Source: Streptomyces gardneri
GTDB lineage: Bacteria; Actinomycetota; Actinomycetes; Streptomycetales; Streptomycetaceae
Length of the DNA: 64,000 nt
Direction: 5' to 3'
NCBI RefSeq assembly: GCF_006539185.1
Contig: NZ_BJMN01000053.1
Coordinates: 1 to 64,000, forward strand
Part shown: one piece after another, positions 25,766-34,572 of the stretch
Numbering within the stretch: position 1 is the first letter of the stretch
How the letters are laid out: each line of letters begins with the position of its first letter
Made by a program: the position numbers and the translations under genes
The notes under the pieces: generated by a model
Told to the model about the DNA's origin: nothing
What the model saw: the letters and a program-made list of their open reading frames with translations, nothing else
Databases searched by the model: none

Positions 25766-26062
25766 CTACGACATTTCCTCGTTGATCGAAACCAGTACGG
25801 ACCCCTCATTCAGGCCGGCGAACGGGCGGCCGGACAGGTGCACTCTGGCGTTGTGCGGGGGGTCGAAGAAGTCCACCTGGCGATTGTATCGATCAATTTG
25901 ATCCAGGGTGAATCGGCTGCCGGAACGTCCTGATTCTTCCCCCTCTACGAGAAACATCTGTCCGACTCGCGCGATGCCACCGATACAGCGGACGATGCAG
26001 ACGCCGCCATGGGTGTTTTCCTGCTCGATCGAGTAGATCTGTAGCCTGCTATTGTCCGGCAT
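25766..26062 (-). CDS. Presumed immunity protein of the Rhs toxin, 98 aa
   Basis: This small soluble protein starts inside the 3' end of the toxin gene (14-bp overlap), with AGGAGG eight bases before its ATG. That is the classic layout of a cognate immunity gene. I know no named immunity family for it. The order of short strands, with VRCIGGIARVGQMFLVEG in the middle and ARVHLSGRP near the end, recalls the beta-barrel domain II of translation GTPases such as EF-Tu. This resemblance is by eye only. DNA here is visibly less GC-rich than the chromosome around it, a mark of transfer with the toxin tip. Confidence 0.7.
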   Translation of the reverse strand: MPDNSRLQIYSIEQENTHGGVCIVRCIGGIARVGQMFLVEGEESGRSGSRFTLDQIDRYNRQVDFFDPPHNARVHLSGRPFAGLNEGSVLVSINEEMS

Positions 26063-29000
26063 GTCTATATGCCTCCTGGATGAATCTGGCCACCTGGTCG
26101 GTGGTCAGCTTTGGTATGTCGAATCTGAGCGCGTCAGTGATGTCACCGTAACTGTTGATCTTTGGGATGTGGATGTCCATTCCTGCGAGTATGTCTCTCG
26201 CGACACTTGAGGGGATCGTCGCTCCGGCGCGTCTGGCGAGTTCGCCTGCAGGGAGCCCTACGGCGACCTCTGCCTCTGGTGGAATGAATCCGCGTTCCGT
26301 GGGAATCCCGTCCAAGGCGCTTCGCGGTATGAGGTGCACCACGGCGTCGCCGTACTGCTCCGAGTGTCGAGCGAATGCCGTTGCGACACCGGGGTCGGTC
26401 GACGTGGGGGTGAACCCTGATGCCGCCGTACCGTCGCTCGCGCCGAATCCTGAGGTCGTGCCGCGGAAGAGGTGCTCTTCGTCCGGGCACGGCCCCAGCC
26501 CTAGCGGGTCGCTCCACGTGTGGGGATTGTAGACATACGTCGCTGGGTTATCCGCCGGAGCCAGGCCCAGAGGGTCCTGAGAAAGATAGCGGGCCGATTC
26601 CGGGTCGTAGTAGCGGAAGTGGTTGTAGTGGAGGCCGGATTCCGGGTCGAAGTACTGGCCCGGGAAGCGGAGGGGGGTGTAGGCCGTGGCCGACTTGTTC
26701 CAGGTGGTGGTGCCCCAGAGGGTCGTGCGCGTGTGCCAGGCCAGTTCGCCTGATTCGTCGACCAGCTCCGTCGGGGTGCCGATCAGGTCCGTGACGATGG
26801 CGAAGAAGCGGTCGTCCGTGGAGTCCGGGTCCGTGCGGCGTTCCGTCTGGGCCAGGGGGCGTAGGCCCGCGTGGTCCCAGGTCAGGGTGATCGCGGCTGT
26901 CGTCTGTTCGCAGAGGGTGGTGCCGTCCCAGGTGAAGTGGACCGTTTCGGAAGGCGATTGTTTGGATATTCGACGGCCCAGGGGGTCGTACGTGTATCGC
27001 CAGACCGTGCCGTCCGGGGTCGTCACCGCGGTGAGGCGGTCTTCCGCGTCCCATTCGTAGCGCCAGGTGTCCGGCTTGCGGGAGAGGCGGGTCTTCTGGC
27101 GCAGGACGATGCGGCCCTGGGCGTCGTGTTCGTAGCGGACGGACCCCGCGTGGGAGATCCGGGTGCCTTGGTAGGCGCGTGTGCCCGTTGCCGAGTGGGA
27201 CGGGTGGGTGGACGGCCAGGACGCTTGTGTTTGGTTGCCGGCCTCGTCGTAGGCGTACTGCTCTGTCCAGTCGCGGGCGTGGACCGCCGTGACGCGGCCC
27301 GTTGCGTCCAGGTCGTAGCTGCGGGCGCCGGAGAGTTCGTCGGTGATGCCGACGAGACCGCCGTCCGCGCGGTACGTGTACGCGCGGTGCTGGAGCCTGT
27401 GCCCCGAGCCGCCCGTGACCTGCTGCGCCGCGAGGCGCCCCATCGGGTCGAACGACGAGGTCACAGCCGCGAAGTCGCCTATGTGCCGCGTCGTCTCACG
27501 GCCGACGGCGTCGTAGGTGAAGGCCAGCGTCCGGCCCGAGGACGTCAGTTCCGTACGGCGGCCCGCCGCGTCGTACGACCACGTGCTCGTCGCACCGCCC
27601 GGCGTCGTCCTGCCCGTTCGCCGCCCCACCGTGTCGTGGGTGAAGGAGAGCGTGCGGCCGTTGACCGTCTCGGAGACGAGGCGGCCGTAGCGGTCCCGAA
27701 GGCGTTCCAGCGTCGCGTCCGGGCTCGTCGCCGTCGCCAGTTGGTCGAAGACGTCGAACTCGTACGTGCTGACGGCCCCTTCGGCGTCCTTGCGGACGAT
27801 CCGGCCCAGGTCGTCACGGTCGAACCGGACCGTCTGGCCGAGCCCGTTCGTGCGGGACGTCAGACGGGCCGCCGCGTCGTACGCGTAGCTCAGCGTCCGG
27901 CCGTCGAAGTCCGTCTCCGTGACCAGTCGGCCCGCCGGGTCGTAGGCGTAGTCCCACGTCAGGCCTTGCGGGTCGATCACCCGCGTCAGGCGCAGGTTCG
28001 TGTCATGGGAGAACTCGTAGCGGACGCCGTCAGGGCCCGTGCGGGACGTCAGCAGGTCGAAGTCGGTGTACGTGAAGTGGGTCGTACTGCCGCCCGCGTC
28101 CGTGTGGCTGAGGCAGTTGCCCTCGCCGTCGTACATCCAGGACTCCACCGTGCCGTCGGGCGCGGTCCGCCGGGACGGCCGGCCCTCGACCGTCCACTCC
28201 AGGCGGGTGGTCGCGCCCAGGGGGTCGGTGATCCGGGTCGTACGGCCGAAGGCGTCGTGTTCGTAGCGGGTGGTAGCGCCCAGCGGATCGGTGATTTCGG
28301 TGGGCAGGCCGCGGTCGTCCAGGACCAGGCGGGTGGTGGCGCCTTGCGGGCCCGTCACCGACGTGAGCCGGCCCGACTCGTCGTACGCGAACTCCGTCCT
28401 GGTCCCGGAAGGGTCCGTCACCGACGTGCGGTTGCCGCGCTCGTCGAAGGTCTGGAGGGTGACGTTGCCGTCCGTGCCGACGATGCGGACAGGGAGGCCG
28501 AGGTCGTCGTACTCCGCCCGCCCCCGCCTTCCGTCAGGGCGTTCGATCTCCGTCACTCGGCCCTGCTCGTCGTGGACGGAGCGGCTCTCGTGGCCCAGCG
28601 GGTCCGTCCGCGACAGCAGGCGGTGGTGGCGGTCGTACGCGAAGCGGGTGACCGCGCCCAGTGCGTCGATCTCGGCGACGACCTGGGCGCGCTCGTTGAT
28701 CAGGTGGCGCGAGGTGTTCCCCAGGCCGTCGGTGAGGGTGGTGACGCGGAGCCCGGTCGCCGGGTCGACGTCGTCCCAGGTGAAGGTGGTTTCGAGGTGT
28801 CCGTTCGTGCCCGACTGGTAGGTGCAGCGGTCCTGGTCGTCGTAGACGTAGTCGAAGCGGCTGCCGTTGGTGTCGGTCCATGAGGTGATGCGGCCTTGTT
28901 CGTCGCAGCCGAATCGCAGGGGGCGGTCGGAGGAGCCGGTGACCTCGGTCAGATGGCCGTCCGTGTAGCCGTAGCGCAGGATCTCCTGGTCGGAGCCTTC

Positions 29001-30740
29001 TCCCGTCGCCCCCGCGAGGTGGAGGGCCGTCACCCGGCCTTCGCTCGTCGTGAGCTTCAGGTGGTAGCCGCCGTGGTGGACGATCGACGTCGGAGCGGCC
29101 CCCTCGTCGTACTCGAAGGCGATCCAGCGGCCGTTGCGGTCGTCGATCTGGACCAGGAGTGCGAGCCCGTCGCCATGGTCGGTGAAGTGCCTGACCGTGC
29201 CGGTGTCGGGGTCGGTGATCGTGTAGCCGTCCTCGACCCGGTCCAGCGGCCACTGCCGGCCGTGGGTGGGCATGACCGGGACCCCGGGAGCAGGGTGGGG
29301 ATACGCGAGGAGGCTGCCCTCGTCACAGCTGAAGACGACGCCTTCCGCGTCGATCTCCAGCCTCTGGTCCACCGTCGACGACCACGTGGGGCCGAACCAG
29401 CGCCCCGAGCGCCGCGAGGAGTCGAAGCCGCGCCGGAAGACGAGAGGAAGCGAGCCGGGCAGGGCGATGTCGGTCTGCGGCAGCAGCATCCGGCCCGTGG
29501 CGATGTCGATGGGATCCCGCTCGCACCGCGTCTCTTTGCCCGTCTTGCACGTGCTGGGCGGGTTCTTCTCCTGGTCCTCTCGGCTGCCGTCCGGCTTCTT
29601 TCCGTCGGGCAGGTGCTTGGTGCCGTTCAGGCCGACGCGGAGGCCGGTGCGGAGGGCGCCCGCGCCCTTCGTGCCGAGCAGTTCGGGGAGCAGCCGGCCG
29701 ATGAACTCCGACGGGTCGCCCTTCGCCGCGTCCCAGGCGTTCTTCAGTGCCCTGTCCGGGTTCGCCACGGTGGACACGAGACCCGAGAGCGTCATGCTGA
29801 CGCCCTTGTAGTAATCCGCCGGGTGGGTCAGGTTGTACGCGTCGACCGGGTTGACCGAGCGGACGAAGTTGATGAGCCCCGCCGTGCCCTTGACGACACC
29901 ACCGCCGACGTGGGCCAGCTCGAAGCTCGTCCCCAGGCTGTAGTCCGTCAGCTCGAGCATGGCCCTCTCGCGGCCCGTCGGCATCTTCGGCGCGTGGGCG
30001 AGCGCGGCGCCGACCGCCGCTTTCGCGGTCTCCCCGGCCTCGTTGCGGGCCTTCCGCGCGTCGTTCAGGATCTCCTGGGCGCGCTGACGCTTGGCCGTGC
30101 CGGGGTCGGAGAAGGTCCCGGGATCGGGCAGCGGGCTGTCTCCGGTGCGGGCCGCGTTGTAGGCATCGACCTTCTTGTTGTACGTGACGACCGCCGCTTT
30201 GGAGTCCTGGTCGCCCTCCTTGAACAGGGCTATCGCCTCCCGCGCCTTGCCCTGCGCGCTCACGACCGCCTGGGAGTACGACTCCAGCGCCTTGGCCGCG
30301 TTCTCCATCGCGTCGGCCGCGTGCAGCCAGTCGGTCGGCAGGGTCCGGAACTTCTCCCGGAACGCCTCGGCCGCCTCGCCCTTCCAGTGACCCGAGTCCA
30401 GCTGTCTCATACCGCTGCCGACCAGGTCGAACGCCCGCTGGAAGTCCCGCAGGTTCTTCACTGCCGCGGCGATCTTCTCGGGCTTGCCGTGTACGAGCTC
30501 GTCGGCGTCCTCGGTCTGCCCGAGCTGCTGTTCCCCGACCTCCGCGCCGAGCGAGGAGGCGGCCCCGTCACCCCAGTCCTCGACCGCGTCCGCCCAGTCG
30601 CGCGCGCCCAGGCTCTCCAGGCCCTGGCCGGTCTTGTCGGTGACGTAGTCGATGCCCTCGCCGAGGCCCTGCTTGCCCCTGTCGACGGCGTCACCGACCT
30701 TGTCGATGCCCTTGTCGACCAGCCCGCCCCAGTCCACCAT
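26049..30740 (-). CDS. Rhs/YD-repeat polymorphic toxin with WXG-type N-terminus and ART-like tip
   Basis: The protein has 1563 aa. Residues 1-310 are helical, with a WXG motif at 119-121 (DSGHWKGEAAEAF), which points to type VII-like export. A DUF6531 segment follows at about 408 (ERDPIDIATGRMLLPQ). A long series of YD repeats (about 550-1300, of the type YDxxGRLxxxTDP) builds the Rhs cage. The core ends at YDPESARYLSQDPLGLAP and HTWSDPLGL. The last 147 residues are the toxin: HLFRGTTSGFG (Arg), FTPTSTDPGVATAFA (Ser-Thr strand) and PPEAEVAV (ExE) fit the R-S-E class of ADP-ribosyltransferases. The ATG overlaps the stop of the preceding gene by one base. The tip DNA (26049-26492) is less GC-rich than the core. 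Confidence 0.88.
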   Translation of the reverse strand: MVDWGGLVDKGIDKVGDAVDRGKQGLGEGIDYVTDKTGQGLESLGARDWADAVEDWGDGAASSLGAEVGEQQLGQTEDADELVHGKPEKIAAAVKNLRDFQRAFDLVGSGMRQLDSGHWKGEAAEAFREKFRTLPTDWLHAADAMENAAKALESYSQAVVSAQGKAREAIALFKEGDQDSKAAVVTYNKKVDAYNAARTGDSPLPDPGTFSDPGTAKRQRAQEILNDARKARNEAGETAKAAVGAALAHAPKMPTGRERAMLELTDYSLGTSFELAHVGGGVVKGTAGLINFVRSVNPVDAYNLTHPADYYKGVSMTLSGLVSTVANPDRALKNAWDAAKGDPSEFIGRLLPELLGTKGAGALRTGLRVGLNGTKHLPDGKKPDGSREDQEKNPPSTCKTGKETRCERDPIDIATGRMLLPQTDIALPGSLPLVFRRGFDSSRRSGRWFGPTWSSTVDQRLEIDAEGVVFSCDEGSLLAYPHPAPGVPVMPTHGRQWPLDRVEDGYTITDPDTGTVRHFTDHGDGLALLVQIDDRNGRWIAFEYDEGAAPTSIVHHGGYHLKLTTSEGRVTALHLAGATGEGSDQEILRYGYTDGHLTEVTGSSDRPLRFGCDEQGRITSWTDTNGSRFDYVYDDQDRCTYQSGTNGHLETTFTWDDVDPATGLRVTTLTDGLGNTSRHLINERAQVVAEIDALGAVTRFAYDRHHRLLSRTDPLGHESRSVHDEQGRVTEIERPDGRRGRAEYDDLGLPVRIVGTDGNVTLQTFDERGNRTSVTDPSGTRTEFAYDESGRLTSVTGPQGATTRLVLDDRGLPTEITDPLGATTRYEHDAFGRTTRITDPLGATTRLEWTVEGRPSRRTAPDGTVESWMYDGEGNCLSHTDAGGSTTHFTYTDFDLLTSRTGPDGVRYEFSHDTNLRLTRVIDPQGLTWDYAYDPAGRLVTETDFDGRTLSYAYDAAARLTSRTNGLGQTVRFDRDDLGRIVRKDAEGAVSTYEFDVFDQLATATSPDATLERLRDRYGRLVSETVNGRTLSFTHDTVGRRTGRTTPGGATSTWSYDAAGRRTELTSSGRTLAFTYDAVGRETTRHIGDFAAVTSSFDPMGRLAAQQVTGGSGHRLQHRAYTYRADGGLVGITDELSGARSYDLDATGRVTAVHARDWTEQYAYDEAGNQTQASWPSTHPSHSATGTRAYQGTRISHAGSVRYEHDAQGRIVLRQKTRLSRKPDTWRYEWDAEDRLTAVTTPDGTVWRYTYDPLGRRISKQSPSETVHFTWDGTTLCEQTTAAITLTWDHAGLRPLAQTERRTDPDSTDDRFFAIVTDLIGTPTELVDESGELAWHTRTTLWGTTTWNKSATAYTPLRFPGQYFDPESGLHYNHFRYYDPESARYLSQDPLGLAPADNPATYVYNPHTWSDPLGLGPCPDEEHLFRGTTSGFGASDGTAASGFTPTSTDPGVATAFARHSEQYGDAVVHLIPRSALDGIPTERGFIPPEAEVAVGLPAGELARRAGATIPSSVARDILAGMDIHIPKINSYGDITDALRFDIPKLTTDQVARFIQEAYRHAGQ

Positions 30741-31387
30741 CAGCGGTTCTCCCCCCAACGCGGCTGCTCGGCCTGCTCGATGGTGGCCTGGTCGGGATCG
30801 AGCTTGTCCTTGAGTGCCTCGTCCATCGCGTCCCGCCGCTCGGAGTCCAGCACGCCCGAGCGCTCCAGCCCGTCGAGCATCGAGTCCTCGACGTCGTACG
30901 CCGTGTTCTTCCAGTCCTGCTTGACGTCCCTGTGGGCCTCGGAGAACGACTCCGGACTCCAGTCGGCGTCGTCCCACCTCTGCTGGTCGCGGACGGTCTC
31001 CCAGCTCATCTTCTTGACCTCGTCCTCGGACAGGTGCGGGTTGCCGTTGAGGGAGTTCACACCGATCTTGATCGAGTCCTTGATGTACTGCTCCTGCTCC
31101 GCGAACGAGCCCGCGGACAGGCCGACCGCCAGCGCGAACCCGTTCCCCTGCTGGGTCAGCGCACGGACACCCCACTCCCACCGCTCGCAGAAGGCCTCGA
31201 ACGCCGAGGTCAGGCCCCCATGCCCCAACTCAAGGCCCGACAGGGCGAGATCGGAGAACCCGCGCCCCGTCGAGGCCTCGCCGGTCATGCCGAGCTCCTT
31301 CAGCTCGGCATGGGCCAGGTCGATGCCCTTCGCTATCGCCGCGAGCGCCGCCGCCGGCGCCGCGAGGTCAGGCTCGTTCCCGCTCAT
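30740..31387 (-). CDS. WXG/ESX-like partner protein of the Rhs toxin
   Basis: This 215-aa, mostly helical, acidic protein has a W-x-W-G turn (FCERWEWGVRAL) between two long helices at residues 10-85. That layout is similar to WXG100/ESX substrates, although the protein is twice their length. I know no named family for the C-terminal half. It begins 20 bp before the stop of the SseB-like gene and ends overlapping the Rhs start (TGATG), so the four genes 31916 to 25766 are one translationally linked operon. It probably acts as export partner or chaperone of the Rhs N-terminus; this is inferred from position. Confidence 0.7.
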   Translation of the reverse strand: MSGNEPDLAAPAAALAAIAKGIDLAHAELKELGMTGEASTGRGFSDLALSGLELGHGGLTSAFEAFCERWEWGVRALTQQGNGFALAVGLSAGSFAEQEQYIKDSIKIGVNSLNGNPHLSEDEVKKMSWETVRDQQRWDDADWSPESFSEAHRDVKQDWKNTAYDVEDSMLDGLERSGVLDSERRDAMDEALKDKLDPDQATIEQAEQPRWGENR

Positions 31388-31916
31388 CGTGTCCCCGTCC
31401 CCCTGTTTCCCCGATGTCCACCGCCACCTCGTCCGGGACGATCCCAGCCACCGGCGGGAACACCATCCCGTCCGCGCTGCCCGCGTCCAGAGCGACCCCG
31501 CCAGGACCGGGCAGCATCGGCACCATCACGTCGAGGAGCCGCGCACCCAGAACCGTCCGGTACGCCCACTCCCGCCCCGCGTCCCCCCGCGCGACAGCGA
31601 ACCGCGCCAGCGCCTCGTCGTCCGAGAACGCGCAGATCCACCGGACCCCGTTGAAGTCGGCCGTCCACAGGCTCCCGGCCTCGTCGAACGGCACCAGGAC
31701 CGCCGTACGCCGGAACTCCCCCAGCAAACGCGCAAACTCCCGTCGAGCCACCGCGACGTCATCGGCCGGTTTCGGTGGAGCAGGTGGAGCAGGCGGAGTC
31801 GGCGGATTGGGCGGAGCCAGCGGAGTCGATGTGGCTCGCTCGACCGGTGCATCCGCCAACTCGGCGAGCCTCGACACCTGGTGAGGCGTGGGTATGTCGT
31901 CCCCGTTGTCCTTCAC
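31368..31916 (-). CDS. SseB-like protein, first gene of the Rhs operon
   Basis: In this 182-aa protein, residues 1-55 are a Pro/Ala-rich linker (APPNPPTPPAPPAPP). An SseB-type domain follows, with VLVPFDEAGSLWTADFNG, WICAFSDDEALARFA and PGGVALDAGSADGMVFPP. SseB-like domains precede polymorphic-toxin and ESX genes in many actinomycetes, which suggests an adaptor or chaperone role in secretion. The start is the first ATG of the frame. It is followed by the WXG-like gene with a 20-bp overlap. Confidence 0.7.
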   Translation of the reverse strand: MKDNGDDIPTPHQVSRLAELADAPVERATSTPLAPPNPPTPPAPPAPPKPADDVAVARREFARLLGEFRRTAVLVPFDEAGSLWTADFNGVRWICAFSDDEALARFAVARGDAGREWAYRTVLGARLLDVMVPMLPGPGGVALDAGSADGMVFPPVAGIVPDEVAVDIGETGGRGHDERERA

Positions 31917-31972
31917 TCACGCATGCTGTCATGCGGCCGTTCACATGAGCAACGAACTGGGGTGCGAACCCG

Positions 31973-32833
31973 TCAGGTCGGGCAGGTCGCGTCTCCTGCG
32001 GGCGTACACGTTCCGCAGGTACCCGGTTCGGGGCCCCGGTAGGCGCGGTCGCAGGTGTCGCAGTTCTGGAGGGGGTGTCTGGTCGGCCGGTGGAAGGGTG
32101 GCAGGGGTGGGAGCTGGGCCGTCAGGCGGTGGGCCAGGAGTGCGGCCGGGCGGTGGAGGGGGTCCTGCGGGAGGTTCGTCGTCAGGGCGCGGTGGACGGC
32201 CTCGGGGGTGAGGTCGCGCTCCAGCCAGGCCGCGACGCCCGGGACGAGGTGCTCCGCGTCCGTGGCGGAGATCAGGAGTCGGGCGTCCTCGCGGCGGAGG
32301 CCGGAGAGGACCTTTAGGGCCGTCTGGAGGAGATCCGGGGCGGGGTAGGCGGGCTGCGGTACGGCGGGGAGGGCTCGGCGGCGGGGTGGTTTGTCCGGGG
32401 CCCGCCGGGGCTGGGGCGGGCTTGGTTCGTCCTCGCCGGCTGCCCGGCCCGGCTGGTTGCAGGAGACCGTACGGGTGACCATCCGGCCCCCGTCCGTGCG
32501 TACCCGGGTGCGCCGCAGGTAGCCGTGGGCCTCCAGCTCGCGCAGGGCGTTGGCGATCCGGGTCCTTCCCTCGGGGAAGCGGTCGGCGAGGGTGTCGATG
32601 TCGACCTGGGCGCCGGTCGGGAGCGACTGGATGTGGACGGCCAGCCCGATGGCGACGAGAGACAGGTCCTCGTGCTGAGCCAGGTGGTTGCCGACCACCG
32701 TGAAGCGGGTGGTGTGGCGGGCGTTGTCGTGGACGACGCCGCCGTAGCGCCTGCGAGTACTCCTGGAGGAGTGGTTTTTCCCGTCGTTACGGGACTGGGC
32801 GTGCGGGCGCACGCTAGTGTTTTGGGTACCCAT
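31973..32833 (-). CDS. Helix-turn-helix protein with C-terminal zinc-ribbon-like cysteines
   Basis: This 286-aa protein has an N-terminal winged-helix segment (about 40-120), with LVAIGLAVHIQSLPTGAQVD then IDTLADRFPEGRTRIANALR and LEAHGYLRRTR. This recalls replication-initiator or plasmid-type regulators. The middle is a Pro/Arg-rich linker, and the C-terminus has four cysteines as CDTCDRAYRGPEPGTCGTC, a likely zinc ribbon. The ATG at 32833 is preferred; frames upstream lack coding character. The target is unknown. Together with the next three genes it looks like a mobile-type regulatory group next to the Rhs island. Confidence 0.7.
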   Translation of the reverse strand: MGTQNTSVRPHAQSRNDGKNHSSRSTRRRYGGVVHDNARHTTRFTVVGNHLAQHEDLSLVAIGLAVHIQSLPTGAQVDIDTLADRFPEGRTRIANALRELEAHGYLRRTRVRTDGGRMVTRTVSCNQPGRAAGEDEPSPPQPRRAPDKPPRRRALPAVPQPAYPAPDLLQTALKVLSGLRREDARLLISATDAEHLVPGVAAWLERDLTPEAVHRALTTNLPQDPLHRPAALLAHRLTAQLPPLPPFHRPTRHPLQNCDTCDRAYRGPEPGTCGTCTPAGDATCPT

Positions 32834-33123
32834 CGGGAAGGCTTCTTCTTCCTCGTGGTCAGGCCCTCGCATTGGGATTGCCGTCCCGGCGGGGGCCGAC
32901 GTGTGTCTGCGGTCATATGCCAGCCGAGCTGAGCGTAAAGCAGGCAACCCGGGTGGAATCCAGCCGAGTTGGGGTTCTTCACCCTCATGAGTGAGCGTGT
33001 GCCCGGGGCGGGAGGGGCGGGGCTTGGTCCGGGTTCTTTCTCTCTGTGGTCGTCCTTTGGGAGACCGTCCGCCTCACCGAAGCCCGCATTTCCGGGGTTC
33101 GGTGGATGCATCTTCTTCGCAGG

Positions 33124-33555
33124 TCAGGGGCGTGGCAGGTCGAGTTCTGCCCATACGGTCTTCCTCGGTACGGGACCGAGCCCGACACCCCACCGGTCTG
33201 CCAGCGCCTCGACGAGGAGCAGCCCGCGTCCGGAGTCGCCCTCGGGGTAGGTGGGTTGGAGGCGTGGGAGGTTCTCGCCTCGTGTGTCCGTCACCTCGAT
33301 GCGCAGGACGTCGTCGTGGGTGACGAGCGCCAGTCGGAAGCTTCGGCCGGCGATTCGGCCGTGCGTCGCCGCGTTCGTGGCGAGTTCGGCGACGACTTGG
33401 GTGGCCGCCTCCGTCACGCCGTACGGCACCTCGTGATCCCGCATCCACTCGGCGGCGAGTAGGCGCGCGAGTCGGGCCCCGCGTGGCGTGGGGGACAGCA
33501 GGATGCTGAAGTGGCGTGTGGGTGAGTGGAGTTGATCCGCGTTCTTCTGGTTCAC
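33124..33555 (-). CDS. ATP-binding (HATPase_c_2) regulatory protein
   Basis: This 143-aa GHKL ATPase is of the anti-sigma-factor-like type, with the N-box VVAELATNAATHG and the G-box PEGDSGRGLLLVEALADRWG. Single-domain proteins of this type are very common in Streptomyces beside XRE-DUF5753 and DUF397 genes. They are thought to work in developmental signalling, although their kinase activity is rarely shown. It is divergent from the XRE gene; the 141-bp gap holds both promoters. Confidence 0.85.
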   Translation of the reverse strand: MNQKNADQLHSPTRHFSILLSPTPRGARLARLLAAEWMRDHEVPYGVTEAATQVVAELATNAATHGRIAGRSFRLALVTHDDVLRIEVTDTRGENLPRLQPTYPEGDSGRGLLLVEALADRWGVGLGPVPRKTVWAELDLPRP

Positions 33556-33696
33556 AGCGTCGAGCCTCGTCGTCGCCGACTAGCGTGAACAGTGACGACG
33601 TCGATGCGTAGGGTGACTGTCCGGAGCTTGTCCACTGCTGTCCGGGCTGTCCGGAGCCCTCCCGGCGCTACGAAGGGGCGAGGGAAGGGTGCGGGT

Positions 33697-34572
33697 ATGT
33701 CGGTGGACGGTGGGGCGCAGCGGCTCAAGACCGAGGCGGACGAGCCGGGGTGGGAGGTCGACCCGGACGACGACTGGGGTGTGGCCGTAGTTGCCACTGT
33801 GGGGCGGCAGTTGAGGCTGCGGAGGGAGGCGGTGGGGATGCGTGCCGCCGAGCTCGGGGCGGCCACCGGGTATGGCGAGGACCTCATCTACAAGATCGAG
33901 AGCGGGAAGCGGATCCCGCGACCTGAGTTCCTGGACAAGGCGGACGAGGTGTTGGGGGCGAGGGGTCTGCTCTCGGCCATGAAGGAGGACGTGGCGAAGG
34001 TCCGCTACCCGAAGAAGGTGCGGGATCTGGCGGACGTCGAGGCGAAGGCCGTAGAGATCGGTGCGTACGTATGCAACAGCATCAGTGGGTTGTTGCAGAC
34101 GCCGGAACATGCTCGTGCCGCATTCGAGTCACGGCAACCTCCCTACCCGCAGGCCGAGGTGGAGCGGCTGGTGGCTGCTCGGGTGGCCCGGCAGTCCGTC
34201 TTCGAGCGGGACCCGGCGCCTTCGCTCGGCTTCGTGCTGGAAGAGGCACTGCTGCGACGGCCGCTGGGAGGCACAATGGTGTGGCGAGGACAGCTCGAAC
34301 GTCTTCTGGAGGTGGGCCGGTTGCGTAACGTCACGCTTCAGGTGATGCCGACGCACGTAGAGGTCCATCCCGGTCTGGACGGCAAGATCGAGCTGCTGAA
34401 GTTCGTGGACGGCACTGCGACGGGACGCTCCGACGGTGCGTTCAACGGTCGTCCCGTCACGGACCCGAGGCAGGTACACATCCTTGAGCTGCGGTATGGC
34501 ACGATCCGGGCTCAGGCTCTCCCGCCCCGGGAGTCGCTGGCCTTCATTGAGCAACTGCTGGGAGAGACATGA
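33697..34572 (+). CDS. XRE-family regulator with DUF5753 domain
   Basis: This 291-aa protein has an HTH_XRE domain at about residues 28-88 (LRLRREAVGMRAAELGAATG and YKIESGKRIPRPEFL) and a DUF5753 domain at about 110-290. The Streptomyces-typical EIGAYVCNSISGLLQTPEHA, RQSVFERDPAPSLGFVLEEA and ILELRYGTIRAQAL are present. Such WhiJ-like regulators pair with a downstream DUF397 protein, which antagonises DNA binding. The ATG at 33697 has AGGGAAGG; frames upstream are not coding. The stop overlaps the DUF397 start (ATGA). Confidence 0.9.
   Translation: MSVDGGAQRLKTEADEPGWEVDPDDDWGVAVVATVGRQLRLRREAVGMRAAELGAATGYGEDLIYKIESGKRIPRPEFLDKADEVLGARGLLSAMKEDVAKVRYPKKVRDLADVEAKAVEIGAYVCNSISGLLQTPEHARAAFESRQPPYPQAEVERLVAARVARQSVFERDPAPSLGFVLEEALLRRPLGGTMVWRGQLERLLEVGRLRNVTLQVMPTHVEVHPGLDGKIELLKFVDGTATGRSDGAFNGRPVTDPRQVHILELRYGTIRAQALPPRESLAFIEQLLGET

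Noticed and set aside
25525..25809. Alternative minus-strand frame behind the immunity gene
   Set aside because: Its translation is Arg/Ser/Cys-rich without family features. The other frame shows the barstar pattern with a nonsense codon, which explains the stretch better.
28896..32042. Plus-strand open frame of about 1000 codons across the Rhs gene
   Set aside because: It is antisense to the Rhs N-terminal half and two partner genes, all with recognised motifs; its own translation is low-complexity Arg/Val/Gly without domains.
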